Positions 16,429-25,489 are shown, numbered from the stretch's first letter. The stretch: 64,000 nt of DNA from an uncultured Eggerthellaceae bacterium (GCA_934648845.1 CAKUFS010000004.1:1-64000), one strand, 5' to 3'. A program made the numbers and translations. Notes: a model not told the origin generated them from the letters alone.

Positions 16429-17283
16429 TTATTTCCTGCGCAAGACCACTGCAATGGTGTTGAGGTAGTCCAACGCGCCCGCTTCAATCGAAGCCCTATC
16501 GCCCCGTGCGTAATCGTTGTCGCATGCAAGCCACTCTGCCCATGCTTGAGCAGTGCATTCCATCTGCTCCATGGCAACAACCTCTGCACCTTTCGATTGC
16601 TCGAAAACCGCTCTCCACCAGGAAATATCATGCATATAATCAAGTTGTTCAGCATCCCACGATTCAAGCAGACACGCAGGCAAGTTATCGTGACAATCCG
16701 CTTTCATGCCCGGGATTGCAAGAAGAATAAGCCCGCCGTGCTTCACATAGGGAAGCAGCTTCTCGTCAAGAAACAACGCATCGCGCCCGAAATAGTTGTA
16801 AGAATCAATGCTTACCACGGCATCAAAGAACTCGTGCGCGAAGGGCAACCCGCCCTGCACATCAACCTTGACGGGAACAATTTCCCGATTACAAAGCCCC
16901 ATGCTTTCGAAAAAACGCATGTTTTCGCTCGGATCGCTCCACAAGTCGGCAGCATATGTAACGAAGCCATACTCACGAGCAAGCATCACCGAAGTAATGC
17001 CTGTTCCGCTCCCCAAATCAAGAACGACGGAACCGGCAGACGGCGCCAAGCAGTCGGGGTGCGAAACAAAGGGCAATGGAGGTTTGCTCCATTCAGTTCG
17101 CCCACCGTCAGTCATACGCGTTTGCATGCAGGATGGAATTTTGGAACAAACCTCCGCCCGCTGTTCCAGAATCCCCTGTTCCAGAATCTGAAAAAGCTCT
17201 TCGGTGAGAAGAAGCGGATTTGGACCCATTATTTTTGACGAAACAAGAGAAGAGTCGAAGCTTTTTGCTTTTGGGTAATTCAT
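16429..17283 (-). CDS. Class I SAM-dependent methyltransferase with repeat-encoded insert
   Basis: The Rossmann-type methyltransferase core starts near residue 86 with VVLDLGSGTGITSVMLA (SAM-binding motif I), then YAADLWSDP, and FDAVVSIDSYNYFG (motif IV region). Such enzymes transfer a methyl group in the cytoplasm; the substrate is unknown. ATG 17283 follows AAAGGAATAATC. Residues about 33-49 (ILEQGILEQRAEVCSKI) are encoded by a REP-like repeat, so a repeat seems to have entered the gene in frame between the family's PNPLLLTEEL start and the core. Whether the protein still works is not clear. Confidence 0.78.
   Translation of the reverse strand: MNYPKAKSFDSSLVSSKIMGPNPLLLTEELFQILEQGILEQRAEVCSKIPSCMQTRMTDGGRTEWSKPPLPFVSHPDCLAPSAGSVVLDLGSGTGITSVMLAREYGFVTYAADLWSDPSENMRFFESMGLCNREIVPVKVDVQGGLPFAHEFFDAVVSIDSYNYFGRDALFLDEKLLPYVKHGGLILLAIPGMKADCHDNLPACLLESWDAEQLDYMHDISWWRAVFEQSKGAEVVAMEQMECTAQAWAEWLACDNDYARGDRASIEAGALDYLNTIAVVLRRK
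17142..17183. repeat. REP-like unit inside a coding region
   Basis: TGGAACAAACCTCCGCCCGC TGTTCCA plus a second CCCCTGTTCCA lies within the methyltransferase frame. The preceding ACGCGTTTGC block and this unit match 17750-17820 closely, so the shared stretch is at least 55 bp and perhaps 100 bp. Confidence 0.7.
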
Positions 17284-17514
17284 GATTATTCCTTTGTTCT
17301 TAGGGCGTATTCAAAAAATATCGATGCAAAAGCGCAAACCAACCACGGTCAGGCGCCCGATCATTCTACGAAAGCATTACATTGCGCAGCAAAAGCGCTG
17401 CACGTTCCCTAAAGAACAAGGACCAAAAAGACATCCCCTTAAAGGATTTCGCGAGAAGCACCTTTAGCCTCTCAGTCGAAGTGATTTTACCACGCCCGCC
17501 GCCCAAACGAGCAG

Positions 17515-17622
17515 CTATTGCGCGAAAAAAGTTGCCGCAATCAAACCTGCGGCGATAATTGCAAGCGACCAGGCAAGTGTCACTGTTTTCCGGTAGAGCT
17601 TCCTTTTGACCCACACGCTCAT
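17515..17622 (-). CDS. 35-residue single-span membrane protein
   Basis: This small frame encodes a basic N-terminus (MSVWVKRKLYRK) followed by one hydrophobic helix (LAWSLAIIAAGLIAATFF) and stops at Gln35. ATG 17622 has a strong ribosome site (AAGGGGTGGGCT). The topology would place the positive end in the cytoplasm. I do not recognise the family; it could be a small regulatory membrane protein or a type I toxin-like peptide. It is oriented with the methyltransferase and the GNAT gene. Confidence 0.5.
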   Translation of the reverse strand: MSVWVKRKLYRKTVTLAWSLAIIAAGLIAATFFAQ

Positions 17623-17721
17623 AGCCCACCCCTTACGCTCAACCATTTGCCTTGTGCTCTTATTTTACCATAAAAGTTAGCTTAGGCAAACATATGAAAG
17701 TAATCGGCAGCGCAGAGGACA

Positions 17722-17820
17722 TGGAACAAAGGACGGGGTTTTCATTCGCTTCGTCCGCCATCGGCCAGACGCGTTTGCCGGCTGATCGATTTCTGGAACA
17801 AACCTCCGTCCCCTGTTCCA
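17722..17820. repeat. Paired REP-like units (BIME-like)
   Basis: TGGAACAAAGGACGGGGTTTT (17722-17742) is an imperfect inverted copy of TGGAACAAACCTCCGTCCCC-TGTTCCA (17794-17820), with about 50 bp between. It sits immediately after the stop codon of the GNAT gene and could act as a 3' stability hairpin or terminator. Confidence 0.65.
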
Positions 17821-17822
17821 AT

Positions 17823-18248
17823 TTATTTCGGCCGCCACGCCATTGCGTAATCTTTTTCACCAGTAGATTCGTCCAAGCCGCTACACTGAATCTCGAATCC
17901 TTCTCTTTGATAAAAAAGGATTGCCTTCGTATTTTTTTGGTACACCTTTAAAAGCAGCTTATTTCTTTTTTCCTTAGCGCAATTTAATAGAATTTTGCCT
18001 ATACCCTGCGATTGCGCCTCATCGGAAACAAAAATGCCCTCAATATATTCGTCGTTCAGTCCTATAAAACCTTGTATCTTCTGATCGTTCTCATAGACAT
18101 AAACCGTTGCCTGCAATAGCAGTTCTTTTACTAAGTCGAAATTACTTTTCCAATATTGTTCAGGGATAAAAGAATGTGCCTTTATATTGGTATCCAGCCA
18201 TATGTCGGCAACTTTATTAATATCCGCTTTTCGCAATTCCCTAATCAT
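17823..18248 (-). CDS. GNAT-family N-acetyltransferase
   Basis: The 141-residue protein is a single GNAT domain: MIRELRKADINKVADIW start, acetyl-CoA-binding motif VSDEAQSQGIGKILL near residue 80 and the FYQREGFEIQ end motif. It transfers an acetyl group from acetyl-CoA to an unknown amine; close relatives include YjaB-type enzymes. RBS is CAGGAGAGCCACCATC. Its codons are clearly more AT-rich than the flanks, so it was probably acquired by transfer. Confidence 0.85.
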   Translation of the reverse strand: MIRELRKADINKVADIWLDTNIKAHSFIPEQYWKSNFDLVKELLLQATVYVYENDQKIQGFIGLNDEYIEGIFVSDEAQSQGIGKILLNCAKEKRNKLLLKVYQKNTKAILFYQREGFEIQCSGLDESTGEKDYAMAWRPK

Positions 18249-18579
18249 GATGGTGGCTCTCCTGCGAATTCCGATTTACTTGCTCTATGAAGTTTAATTC
18301 ATTCGCTTTCAAGCTTGCCGACAGAAAATGACGCTCTGCGGAACGCACGATTCTCCCAACAGGAGAGTATAAAAACGCGCTTCGATTCCTAAAAAGCTTT
18401 TATCGTGAATACCACGGCTTCATTGATGCGGTGCTACGTGGCGCAAAGTTTTCCGACCGAAACTTCTTGTGCCGTAGTCGGACATGCTGAGAGATACGCT
18501 TGCCGTTGTTTGCGCAATGGACATGCTTCAACTAGCAGGAGAGCCGCGACCGTCCTCTGCTCTATTCTCGGCATGTTCG
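18249..18579. other. Intergenic stretch without recognised feature
   Basis: It separates the GNAT gene from the Xre regulator gene, both on the minus strand. It should hold the GNAT promoter. I see no convincing gene, terminator or repeat in it. Confidence 0.5.
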
Positions 18580-19026
18580 CTACGCAGTTTTCCAGCGCTC
18601 CAGATTGGGAAGGATCGCGCCCATAAGCGAGACTGCTTCGTCAAGCGACATCCCCGTATTTTCCGCCAACCGAGGGGCGCAATCCTCAATCATGTCCTCC
18701 ATGGTGGTTTCGTACGTATATTCTCCCTGCTCATAGCACCATTTGCAGTAATGATCGGTCTTCGCACCTGCAGCCGTAGTTCCGCAATCATCGGGTGTGA
18801 GCAGCATGCCGCAACTCTCACAGTAATGTTCCGGCAAATCCATCAGGTGCATAACAGGACGCCCCGTAACGTGTGCTATGAGCTTCATCATGTCAATACC
18901 CGGCGTGACTTCTCCCCGCTCCCAACGGCTCACCGCCTGTCGCGTGACATAAAGCTTATCCGCCAAATCCTGCTGCGTGAAATTATTTGCCCGACGCGCT
19001 TCGATAAGATTTTCTGCAAATGACAT
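18580..19026 (-). CDS. Xre-family regulator with zinc-ribbon domain
   Basis: From ATG 19026 the protein has 148 residues: an Xre/Cro helix-turn-helix (FTQQDLADKLYVTRQAVSRWERG, residues ~15-40) and then a zinc_ribbon_2-type module with CESCGMLLTPDDCG and YCKWCYEQGEYTY, ending in a helical segment. The ATG was chosen because GGAAGGGGCG lies before it and the HTH begins at once. Such proteins are transcription regulators of unknown effector. It lies upstream of, and in the same direction as, the GNAT gene region. Confidence 0.8.
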   Translation of the reverse strand: MSFAENLIEARRANNFTQQDLADKLYVTRQAVSRWERGEVTPGIDMMKLIAHVTGRPVMHLMDLPEHYCESCGMLLTPDDCGTTAAGAKTDHYCKWCYEQGEYTYETTMEDMIEDCAPRLAENTGMSLDEAVSLMGAILPNLERWKTA

Positions 19027-19153
19027 GCTGCGCCCCTTCCCTGCTTTACGACTTTGCGCGACCCACAACAGTCCGCTGCAAACACTTTACCGACCGGCGA
19101 AAATCAAAGCAAGCAACCAGTTGTTGCGCCGAACGCGGGGGCAAAAGCCGCAG

Positions 19154-19915
19154 CTAAAGCACAATCCCGAATTTTTCCTTGATAAGGGCAAGCGAGTTTT
19201 CGTCGGGGATCTCCTTTTGCACCGTAGTAACCCCGTCCTCAACTTCGCTGTAGGACGTACCGCGCAGATAGCGAAAACCATTTTCCGTGCGCAGCGTGAT
19301 CATGCGACGTTTCCAAAACGGAGAATCGGGGCTTTCGCTCAGAGCATCGCTATGCGGCTGGAACTCCGGCGTCTCGCGTGCCACCAAGCCAAAACACAGA
19401 TTCGGCTTTGACTCGGTCTCATCCGCCTTCCGACAGAACATCCACGCCCACTCTTCGTCTTCCTCATCAGGCAAAATCCAGTAGTAATCGCCGTCAGCCT
19501 GGTAGCTTCTGCCATCCAGGGGGAGCGCAATACCGGGCTCGAAATCACCCTTGCCCACATCCACATAGTGCAGCATCCCGTCAAGACGAACTAAAATGGC
19601 ACGATGATTAATTCTGGGATCATAACCGCCGTTTCGCAGGCGCACAAATACTGTGAACGCATCAAAACCAAGCGCACGCAGAAGTTCGCAGAACAATCCG
19701 TTCAGCTCAAAGCAGTAACCGCCGCGACGATGCAGCACTATCTTGTCAAATAGCAAGTCTTCCTCAAGACGAACGCCGCAATGCAGGTCGCACACGTTAA
19801 GATTTTCAAACGGAATATGCGTTTGATGTGCGTGAATGAGCTGATTAAGTCCTTCGAGCGATACCGACGGCGCCTCGGCCAGCCCCAATCGATTCAGATA
19901 CAACGTAGTGTCCAT
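19154..19915 (-). CDS. nat: Arylamine N-acetyltransferase
   Basis: From ATG 19915 the protein has 253 residues. The catalytic triad is visible: Cys in RRGGYCFELN, His in INHRAILV and Asp in YVDVGKGD. It moves acetyl from acetyl-CoA to aromatic amines or hydrazines in the cytosol. The usual DVGFG motif is DVGKG here. RBS is GAGGGGGAAACTATCT. It appears to stand alone between the Xre regulator and the histidine kinase. Confidence 0.9.
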   Translation of the reverse strand: MDTTLYLNRLGLAEAPSVSLEGLNQLIHAHQTHIPFENLNVCDLHCGVRLEEDLLFDKIVLHRRGGYCFELNGLFCELLRALGFDAFTVFVRLRNGGYDPRINHRAILVRLDGMLHYVDVGKGDFEPGIALPLDGRSYQADGDYYWILPDEEDEEWAWMFCRKADETESKPNLCFGLVARETPEFQPHSDALSESPDSPFWKRRMITLRTENGFRYLRGTSYSEVEDGVTTVQKEIPDENSLALIKEKFGIVL

Positions 19916-20025
19916 AGATAGTTTCCCCCTCTTGTCTACCCAGCTTTCCCTCAAATGTTCGATGTCGGCAGCGCGCCTTCCCGCGCCAGCCGCTCCCACG
20001 CACCAGCGCGCGCCAGCAGCGCAGC

Positions 20026-21525
20026 CTACAGCTCAACCACGAAACGCGATCCGCCCAAATCAGAGTCTTCCACGTGAACCGCGCCGCCCAAACTAAGCGC
20101 GGCATGTTTCACAATGGCAAGCCCCAAACCGGTACCGCCCGTTTCACGCGAACGACTGGAGTCCAAGCGGAAGAACCGCTCGAACACACGATCGCGCATT
20201 TCAGGCGGAATGCCGGGGCCTTCGTCGTCCACCGCAATGCACGCATGCGCCGGCGCAGCGGCGGAAGAACCCAGCTTCCCTTCCCCGGAAGCCGCTTCTT
20301 CTTCCTCTGCGTTCGCCTGCGAAGGCTGCGAAGCCGCAACCAGCGGCGTTACCGTCACGCGAACAATGCCGCCTTCCTTATTGTACTTGATGGCGTTGCT
20401 CACCAGATTGTATATCATTTGCTCCGCCAGGGACTCGTCGCCTTGCACGGTAACGGGCGCGCCAAAATGCTGCTGGATCTCAACAGCGTGCTCTTCAGCC
20501 GCCGGCGCAAGGCGGGCGCACACGCGACGCGCCACCGCTGTGAGGTCCACGGGAAGCAAGGGCGCATCCACGCGCTCGTCAAGGCGCGAAAGCGTGAGCA
20601 CGTCATCGATCAAGCCCCGCATAGACTGGGCCTCCTGACGAATGAGCCCCGCAAAACGCGGCACGTCCGATGCATCCACCATGCCGCTTTCCATGAGCTC
20701 CGCATAACCGCCAATCACCTGCAAGGGCGACTTCATTTCGTGGCTTACATTGCTGGTGAATTCGCGACGCGTGAAAACGGCACGCTCAAGCTCTGCATTT
20801 TGCCCTTCAAGCTCGCGTCGTTGCAGGTCAACGCGCTCAAGCAGCGGTTGAATCTCCTCGTACGCATCGTTTTCCAGGGGATTCGCCATATCGATGTCGC
20901 GGAAAGGCCGCGTGATGGTCTTGGTCAAACCGCGTGCCACCAGAAGCGACAAAACGAAAATGACCACCAGAGAGGCAACAAGCGGCAGCGCCATGCTTCC
21001 CAAGAACGAGGCAAGCGACACACGCGTTTCCGCCAGACGCAAAACCACGCCATCGGACACCAACGAGGCAGCATAAAGCGTATCGGTTCCCAGCGTATCC
21101 GAGCGGCGCATGACCGCGACCTGGCCCGATTCTTTCGCTTGGCGAACTTCTTCGCGATTCGCGTGGTTGTCAAGCGTGGCAGGATCAGTGTAGTTGTCAA
21201 ACAAAACCGCGCCATCTGCATCGATAAGCGTGCAACGCACGTCTACGAAGGAAATCTCGGAAAGCGCCTGCGTCATTTCATGAGCCGGCTGCTGCGAAAG
21301 CGCCTGCGAATATTCTGCGGCCTGCGCCAAAAGCTCCTGTTCGGCTTTGCCTTCGTAGACCTCATAACTCGCGGCCGTTGCAGCGCACGTTGCCGCGCAC
21401 ATAACCGCAAATGAAAGGGCAAACAGCACCACGAACAGCTTATTTGCCAGTGAGGGTCGCTTTTTCAAGGGGCGCGTATGCTCCTGACGCCCGCATTCCT
21501 GCGATAAGCGCGCCCGCCCCAACAC
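20026..21525 (-). CDS. PhoR-type sensor histidine kinase
   Basis: The protein has two membrane segments (LFVVLFALSFAVMCAATCA and ALPLVASLVVIFVLSLLVA) around an outer sensor of about 130 residues, a HAMP-like stretch (LTKTITRPFRDID), the H-box FTSNVSHEMKSPLQVIGGY, N-box NLVSNAIKYN, and ATP-binding boxes DDEGPGIP and GGTGLGLAI. A Glu/Ala-rich insert of about 30 residues lies between N-box and D-box. The GTG at 21525 follows the response-regulator stop (21527) directly, so the pair is co-translated. With the phosphate genes next door it is most likely the PhoR-like kinase for phosphate starvation. Confidence 0.85.
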   Translation of the reverse strand: MLGRARLSQECGRQEHTRPLKKRPSLANKLFVVLFALSFAVMCAATCAATAASYEVYEGKAEQELLAQAAEYSQALSQQPAHEMTQALSEISFVDVRCTLIDADGAVLFDNYTDPATLDNHANREEVRQAKESGQVAVMRRSDTLGTDTLYAASLVSDGVVLRLAETRVSLASFLGSMALPLVASLVVIFVLSLLVARGLTKTITRPFRDIDMANPLENDAYEEIQPLLERVDLQRRELEGQNAELERAVFTRREFTSNVSHEMKSPLQVIGGYAELMESGMVDASDVPRFAGLIRQEAQSMRGLIDDVLTLSRLDERVDAPLLPVDLTAVARRVCARLAPAAEEHAVEIQQHFGAPVTVQGDESLAEQMIYNLVSNAIKYNKEGGIVRVTVTPLVAASQPSQANAEEEEAASGEGKLGSSAAAPAHACIAVDDEGPGIPPEMRDRVFERFFRLDSSRSRETGGTGLGLAIVKHAALSLGGAVHVEDSDLGGSRFVVEL

Positions 21526-21526
21526 G

Positions 21527-22222
21527 CTACTCGCCCGCTTTCGCGCGATACCCCACGCCGCGCACCGTTTGTACCAGGTCACCGGCGCCAGGACACGCAT
21601 CGTTGAGTTTCTTGCGCAGCGTTTGCACATGCGTGTCCACCGTGCGCGTTTCGCCCACAAACGTCACGCCCCACACATCTTCAAGCAGCTGGGGGCGCGA
21701 AAGCGCGTGGCCTTGCTCTTTAAGCAGCTTATGCAAAAGCTCGAACTCCTTGAGCGTTAAATCAAGAACCGTGCCGTTCACGCAAACTTCGTGCGCCGAC
21801 GGACTAAGCGTTATCACACCGCAGGTCAAAGCATCATCGGCTGGCGCTACCGACCACTTGGAAGAACGCCTGAGCAGCGCATTCACGCGACTCACCAGCT
21901 CCATCATGCCAAAAGGCTTTGCCAGGTAATCATCGGCGCCGCCATCAAGGCCCAGCACCTTATCGTATTCCGCGCCCTTGGCGGTAAGCATCATAACGGG
22001 AACGTTGTCGAAACGCTTGTCGCGGCGAATCTTGTTCAGCACCGTTAGGCCGTCTTCGCCCGGAAGCATGATGTCCAGCAGCACTAAGTGGGGAATCTCC
22101 TGGTCGCAAGCGCTCCAAAACGACTGAGCCTCCGTGAAGCCACGCGCTTCCAACCCTGCCTGCTTGAGCGCATACAGGACTAAATCGCGAATGTTGTTTT
22201 CGTCTTCCACGTAATAAATCAT
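21527..22222 (-). CDS. PhoP/PhoB-type response regulator
   Basis: This OmpR-family regulator has a receiver domain (acidic pocket in YYVEDE, phospho-acceptor in LLDIMLPGEDG, conserved Lys in LAKPFGMMEL) and a winged-helix effector (LTLKEFELLHKLL, TVDTHVQTLRKKL, TVRGVGYR). ATG 22222 gives the usual start for the family; an upstream ATG at 22249 is in frame. It precedes the kinase in the same operon and lies next to DUF47/pit and opposite pstSCAB, so it probably binds the Pho box before pstS. Confidence 0.88.
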   Translation of the reverse strand: MIYYVEDENNIRDLVLYALKQAGLEARGFTEAQSFWSACDQEIPHLVLLDIMLPGEDGLTVLNKIRRDKRFDNVPVMMLTAKGAEYDKVLGLDGGADDYLAKPFGMMELVSRVNALLRRSSKWSVAPADDALTCGVITLSPSAHEVCVNGTVLDLTLKEFELLHKLLKEQGHALSRPQLLEDVWGVTFVGETRTVDTHVQTLRKKLNDACPGAGDLVQTVRGVGYRAKAGE

Positions 22223-22450
22223 AGAATCATTGTAACGTGCAGAAACCATTGTTCACACCAAGATCCATAAAAAAAAGGAGCGGGCCGGCAAGAAATCGAA
22301 GGGGAAAATTAAGACCCCGCAAAAACGAACCCCGAAAAAAACGAGCGGAAAGCGCAGGTACAAATGTGCAGATCGGACACGCCACGTCCAAATGCGATCG
22401 AACTGCCGGCACCTGTACCCGCGCTGTCGCGCTACATCTTCCGCTGGGTG

Positions 22451-23104
22451 CTACGCGCACTCCGCCACAAGCGCTTCCATGCATTCCGCAGCGTGCTCCA
22501 ACGCGTCCATGGCTTCTTCCATGCAGTCCATCAATGCGTGGGTAATACGGCGTTGCTCGGGGTCGATAGAAGTATCTTCATACAGTCCATGAACTGCAGA
22601 AATATACAACGCGTCGCAGTCGCTTTCACAAGTTTGCACCGAAACAAGATGCTTCTGAATGGCATCGCGGTGCATCGAATGCGCGGCAAGACACCCACCC
22701 GCAATTTTCAGCTCAGAGCAAGCATCCGACATAAGCAACATAAGCGACGAACCTTGAGGAACGGGGTGCGAATCTGCGGAAACGTTGAACAGATAGGCTT
22801 TAATGGCAATCTCTTCCACGGCATCGCACACATCATCGAACGCATGGGCAAGATTTGACATGCTGTCGCGATCAAAGGGCGTGACAAAATCCATCACCAA
22901 ATGTGACAGAATCTGATGATTCACGTGATCGGCATCGTTTTCCATGGTGTGAAGCGACTGTACCAAGGCAATGTCGCCCCATTCCCCTGCCTCAAGAGCG
23001 CTTTTCAGGTTCAGCGTCATCTCTTCAGCGTACGAAAGCTGCTGATTGAACGCATCAAAATAGTCGAAGTCGCTTTTCTTTCTCACAACAAACTGTCCTT
23101 TCAT
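22451..23104 (-). CDS. PhoU-like DUF47 protein
   Basis: The 217-residue all-helical protein belongs to the DUF47/PhoU-like group (FDYFDAFNQQLSYAEEM start, METNDADHVNHQI-like helix, DDVCDAVEEIAIKAYLF). It usually accompanies a Pit phosphate permease and is thought to regulate it. It is 138 bp downstream of the pit gene on the same strand. There is no separate phoU after pstB, so this may be the only PhoU-type protein of the locus. Confidence 0.85.
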   Translation of the reverse strand: MKGQFVVRKKSDFDYFDAFNQQLSYAEEMTLNLKSALEAGEWGDIALVQSLHTMENDADHVNHQILSHLVMDFVTPFDRDSMSNLAHAFDDVCDAVEEIAIKAYLFNVSADSHPVPQGSSLMLLMSDACSELKIAGGCLAAHSMHRDAIQKHLVSVQTCESDCDALYISAVHGLYEDTSIDPEQRRITHALMDCMEEAMDALEHAAECMEALVAECA

Positions 23105-23242
23105 GCACCATCGCGCTGTATTTGGGCCGCCGTCAAGCAGAAGGCAGCAACCATAGAGCGCGCAATAAATTCAAACACTAACGAAACACAAGGCTTTTCC
23201 GAAACGAAAACAAACCCCAACAAGTCGAAGCTCCCTGCTACC

Positions 23243-24292
23243 CTACAAAATAAGCAGGAACAAATGCGTAAACGCCCAGGCCAGAAGGCCGCAACCAGGG
23301 AAGGTCAAAACCCAGGTGAGCACCATTGAGCCTGCCAGATTCCATTTCACGGCGCGCAAGCGTTTCTCTGCGCCCACGCCCATAATCGCCGTTGTTTTCG
23401 TGTGGGTTGTGGAAACCGGCATGCCGGTAAACGTTGCCAGGCCAATGCAGAAGCACGCCGACAAGCACGCGGCAAAACCTTGGTACTGCTCCATCTTCAC
23501 CATGTTCATGCCCACGCTCTTAATGATCTTGCGACCGCCGATAGCGGTGCCCAAACTCATGGCAAGGCTCACTAAAATAAGCAGCCATAAGGGGAAATGC
23601 GAGAAATCGGCGCTGCCGTGCACGCCCAGCATAACGCCCAGCATGCACAGACTTAGGAATTTCTGACCGTCTTGCGCACCGTGAAGAACAGCCACACCCG
23701 CGCCTGCCACGATTTGCGCCCAGCGGAAGAAGTGGTTCGCTTTAATGCGGTTAGCGCCTGCGCAGGCAATCTTGATAAGGCGCGCGAACAACCAACCCGA
23801 TCCAAAGCCCAGGCACGTACTTATGACCAGGCCATAAATAACTTTTATCCACTCGGCACCATTGATGCCGCCCAGACCGCCCTGCAATGCAATAGCGGCA
23901 CCGGTAATGCCTGCAATCAGCGAATGACTCTGGCTGGTAGGAATGCCCAGCGCCCATGCCGCAACACCCCACACGATGATAGCCACCATAGCAGCGGCAA
24001 GGGCGACAAGCGCGGCTTCATTGTTGCCACCGAAATCGACCATACCGAAAATGGTGCCTGCAACGGCCGTGCTGATTGCCGTGATGCCCACCAGGCCAAT
24101 AAAGTTGCAGACAGCAGCCATAATAATAGCGGGGGTCGGACGCATGGCGCGCGTACCCACCACCGTAGCAATTGCATTCGGCGCATCCGTTGCGCCGTTG
24201 ACCATCGTTGCGCCAACGCACAGAACAATAATCAGAAGAAGAACCGGGTTTGCCCCAATGGCGGCTGCAACGGTTGCCAGCTCAAGACCCAT
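23243..24292 (-). CDS. pit: PiT-family inorganic phosphate transporter
   Basis: The 349-residue membrane protein has about ten hydrophobic segments and the PiT signature near residue 33 (NGATDAPNAIATVVGTRAM), with the second repeat in GMPVSTTHTKTTAIMGVG. PiT proteins move metal-phosphate with protons or sodium and work when phosphate is plentiful. The signature has Thr for the usual Asn (GAND to GATD), as in several Gram-positive relatives. It is followed by DUF47 and the two-component genes. Confidence 0.9.
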   Translation of the reverse strand: MGLELATVAAAIGANPVLLLIIVLCVGATMVNGATDAPNAIATVVGTRAMRPTPAIIMAAVCNFIGLVGITAISTAVAGTIFGMVDFGGNNEAALVALAAAMVAIIVWGVAAWALGIPTSQSHSLIAGITGAAIALQGGLGGINGAEWIKVIYGLVISTCLGFGSGWLFARLIKIACAGANRIKANHFFRWAQIVAGAGVAVLHGAQDGQKFLSLCMLGVMLGVHGSADFSHFPLWLLILVSLAMSLGTAIGGRKIIKSVGMNMVKMEQYQGFAACLSACFCIGLATFTGMPVSTTHTKTTAIMGVGAEKRLRAVKWNLAGSMVLTWVLTFPGCGLLAWAFTHLFLLIL

Positions 24293-24451
24293 AACGTATC
24301 CTCACTTACCTCGACACACGCTTCTTCGCATAAGAAGCTATGGTCATAATGGCAAGCACTCGTTAGGTCTGTGTAAGCCAATTGTCAAATTTTTGCAAAA
24401 TTGAAGCTGAACAGGAGAAATGAAGAGCCTCAACCTTCACTTTGCAAATTC

Positions 24452-24490
24452 GTGACAAAAGCATGATGCGAGATTGACATCCCTCTGACA
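24452..24490 (+). promoter_or_regulatory. Candidate Pho box before pstS
   Basis: GTGACA (24452), TTGACA (24474) and CTGACA (24485) stand at multiples of 11 bp; a weak unit ATGATG fills the 24463 place. PhoP-type regulators of Gram-positive bacteria bind TT(A/T/C)ACA-like repeats with 11-bp spacing. It lies 113-151 bases before the pstS start in the divergent region with pit. Confidence 0.5.
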
Positions 24491-24602
24491 TGTTCTTTTC
24501 AAGACGGCGTTTCAATAGCTTCAGGTCAAAAAGAGGACCGCAAAAGAGAGCACGAAGCACAAACACGTGCACGACATACGTCGAAATATTGAAAGGAACG
24601 TC

Positions 24603-25475
24603 ATGAAATTCAATCGTATTGGCAAGATTTTCGCAGGTGCCGCAGTATGCGCCCTGCTCGCAGCCTCGCTGGCAGGTTGCGGAAGCTCGAACACAAGTAC
24701 TTCGGGTAGCGCATCTGCCCAGGGATCCGCAAGCGCGCTTTCGGGCACCATTTCCACGAACGGCTCGACCTCTATGGAAAAAGTAATCGGCACGCTTTCC
24801 GAAGCCTTCATGGGCGACAACAGCGGCGTGACCATCACGTACGACGCAACGGGTTCGGGCACCGGCATTGAGAGCGCCAAGAACAAGAGCTGCGATGTGG
24901 GCCTATCCTCCCGCGCGCTGAAAGATTCCGAGACCGGCCTGAAGTCCATCACCGTTGCCCTTGACGGCATTGCCATCATCGTGAACGCCGATTCGGGCGT
25001 GAGCAACCTGAGCCTGCAACAAGTGGGCGACATCTTTACCGGAAAGATCACGAACTGGAGCGAAGTAGGTGGCTCTGACCTGGAGATTTCCTGCATCGGT
25101 CGCGAGAACGGCTCGGGCACCCGCGATGGTTTTGAGTCCATTACCGGCACGAAGGACTCCTGCAAGCTTGACCAGGAACTCACCTCTACCGGCGCTGTTA
25201 TCACCGCCGTTTCCAGCTCCAAGAACGCTATTGGCTACGCTTCCCTGTCCTCCGTTGAAGGCAAAGCTGGCGTGAAGGCCGTCACGATTGACGGTGTGGC
25301 CTGCTCCGAAGCTACGGTTCTTGACGGCAGCTACAAGATCCAGCGCCCGTTCAACTTCATCGTCTCCGAAGACGCTCAGCTCTCCCCCGCTGCTCAGGCG
25401 TTCATTGAATTCGTAACCAGCAAGGATGCCGCATCGCTTATCCGCGAAGCAGGCGCTGTACCGACCGCCGCTTAA
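24603..25475 (+). CDS. pstS: Phosphate-binding lipoprotein
   Basis: The 290-residue lipoprotein has signal peptide and lipobox LAGC (residue ~23), then a Ser/Ala spacer. The phosphate-binding fold shows GSTSMEK, YDATGSGTGI, DVGLSSRALK, and RENGSGTRDGFE, the loops that hold phosphate in PstS. ATG 24603 follows AAAGGAACGTC. It is first in pstSCAB, with an attenuating hairpin after it, and supplies the PstCAB importer under phosphate limitation. Confidence 0.95.
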   Translation: MKFNRIGKIFAGAAVCALLAASLAGCGSSNTSTSGSASAQGSASALSGTISTNGSTSMEKVIGTLSEAFMGDNSGVTITYDATGSGTGIESAKNKSCDVGLSSRALKDSETGLKSITVALDGIAIIVNADSGVSNLSLQQVGDIFTGKITNWSEVGGSDLEISCIGRENGSGTRDGFESITGTKDSCKLDQELTSTGAVITAVSSSKNAIGYASLSSVEGKAGVKAVTIDGVACSEATVLDGSYKIQRPFNFIVSEDAQLSPAAQAFIEFVTSKDAASLIREAGAVPTAA

Positions 25476-25489
25476 TCACCCACTGACCG

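Noticed and set aside
20074..21414. 446-residue plus-strand frame opposite the histidine kinase
   Set aside because: It is a shadow of the kinase gene; rich in His/Arg and without domain, while the minus strand encodes all kinase boxes.
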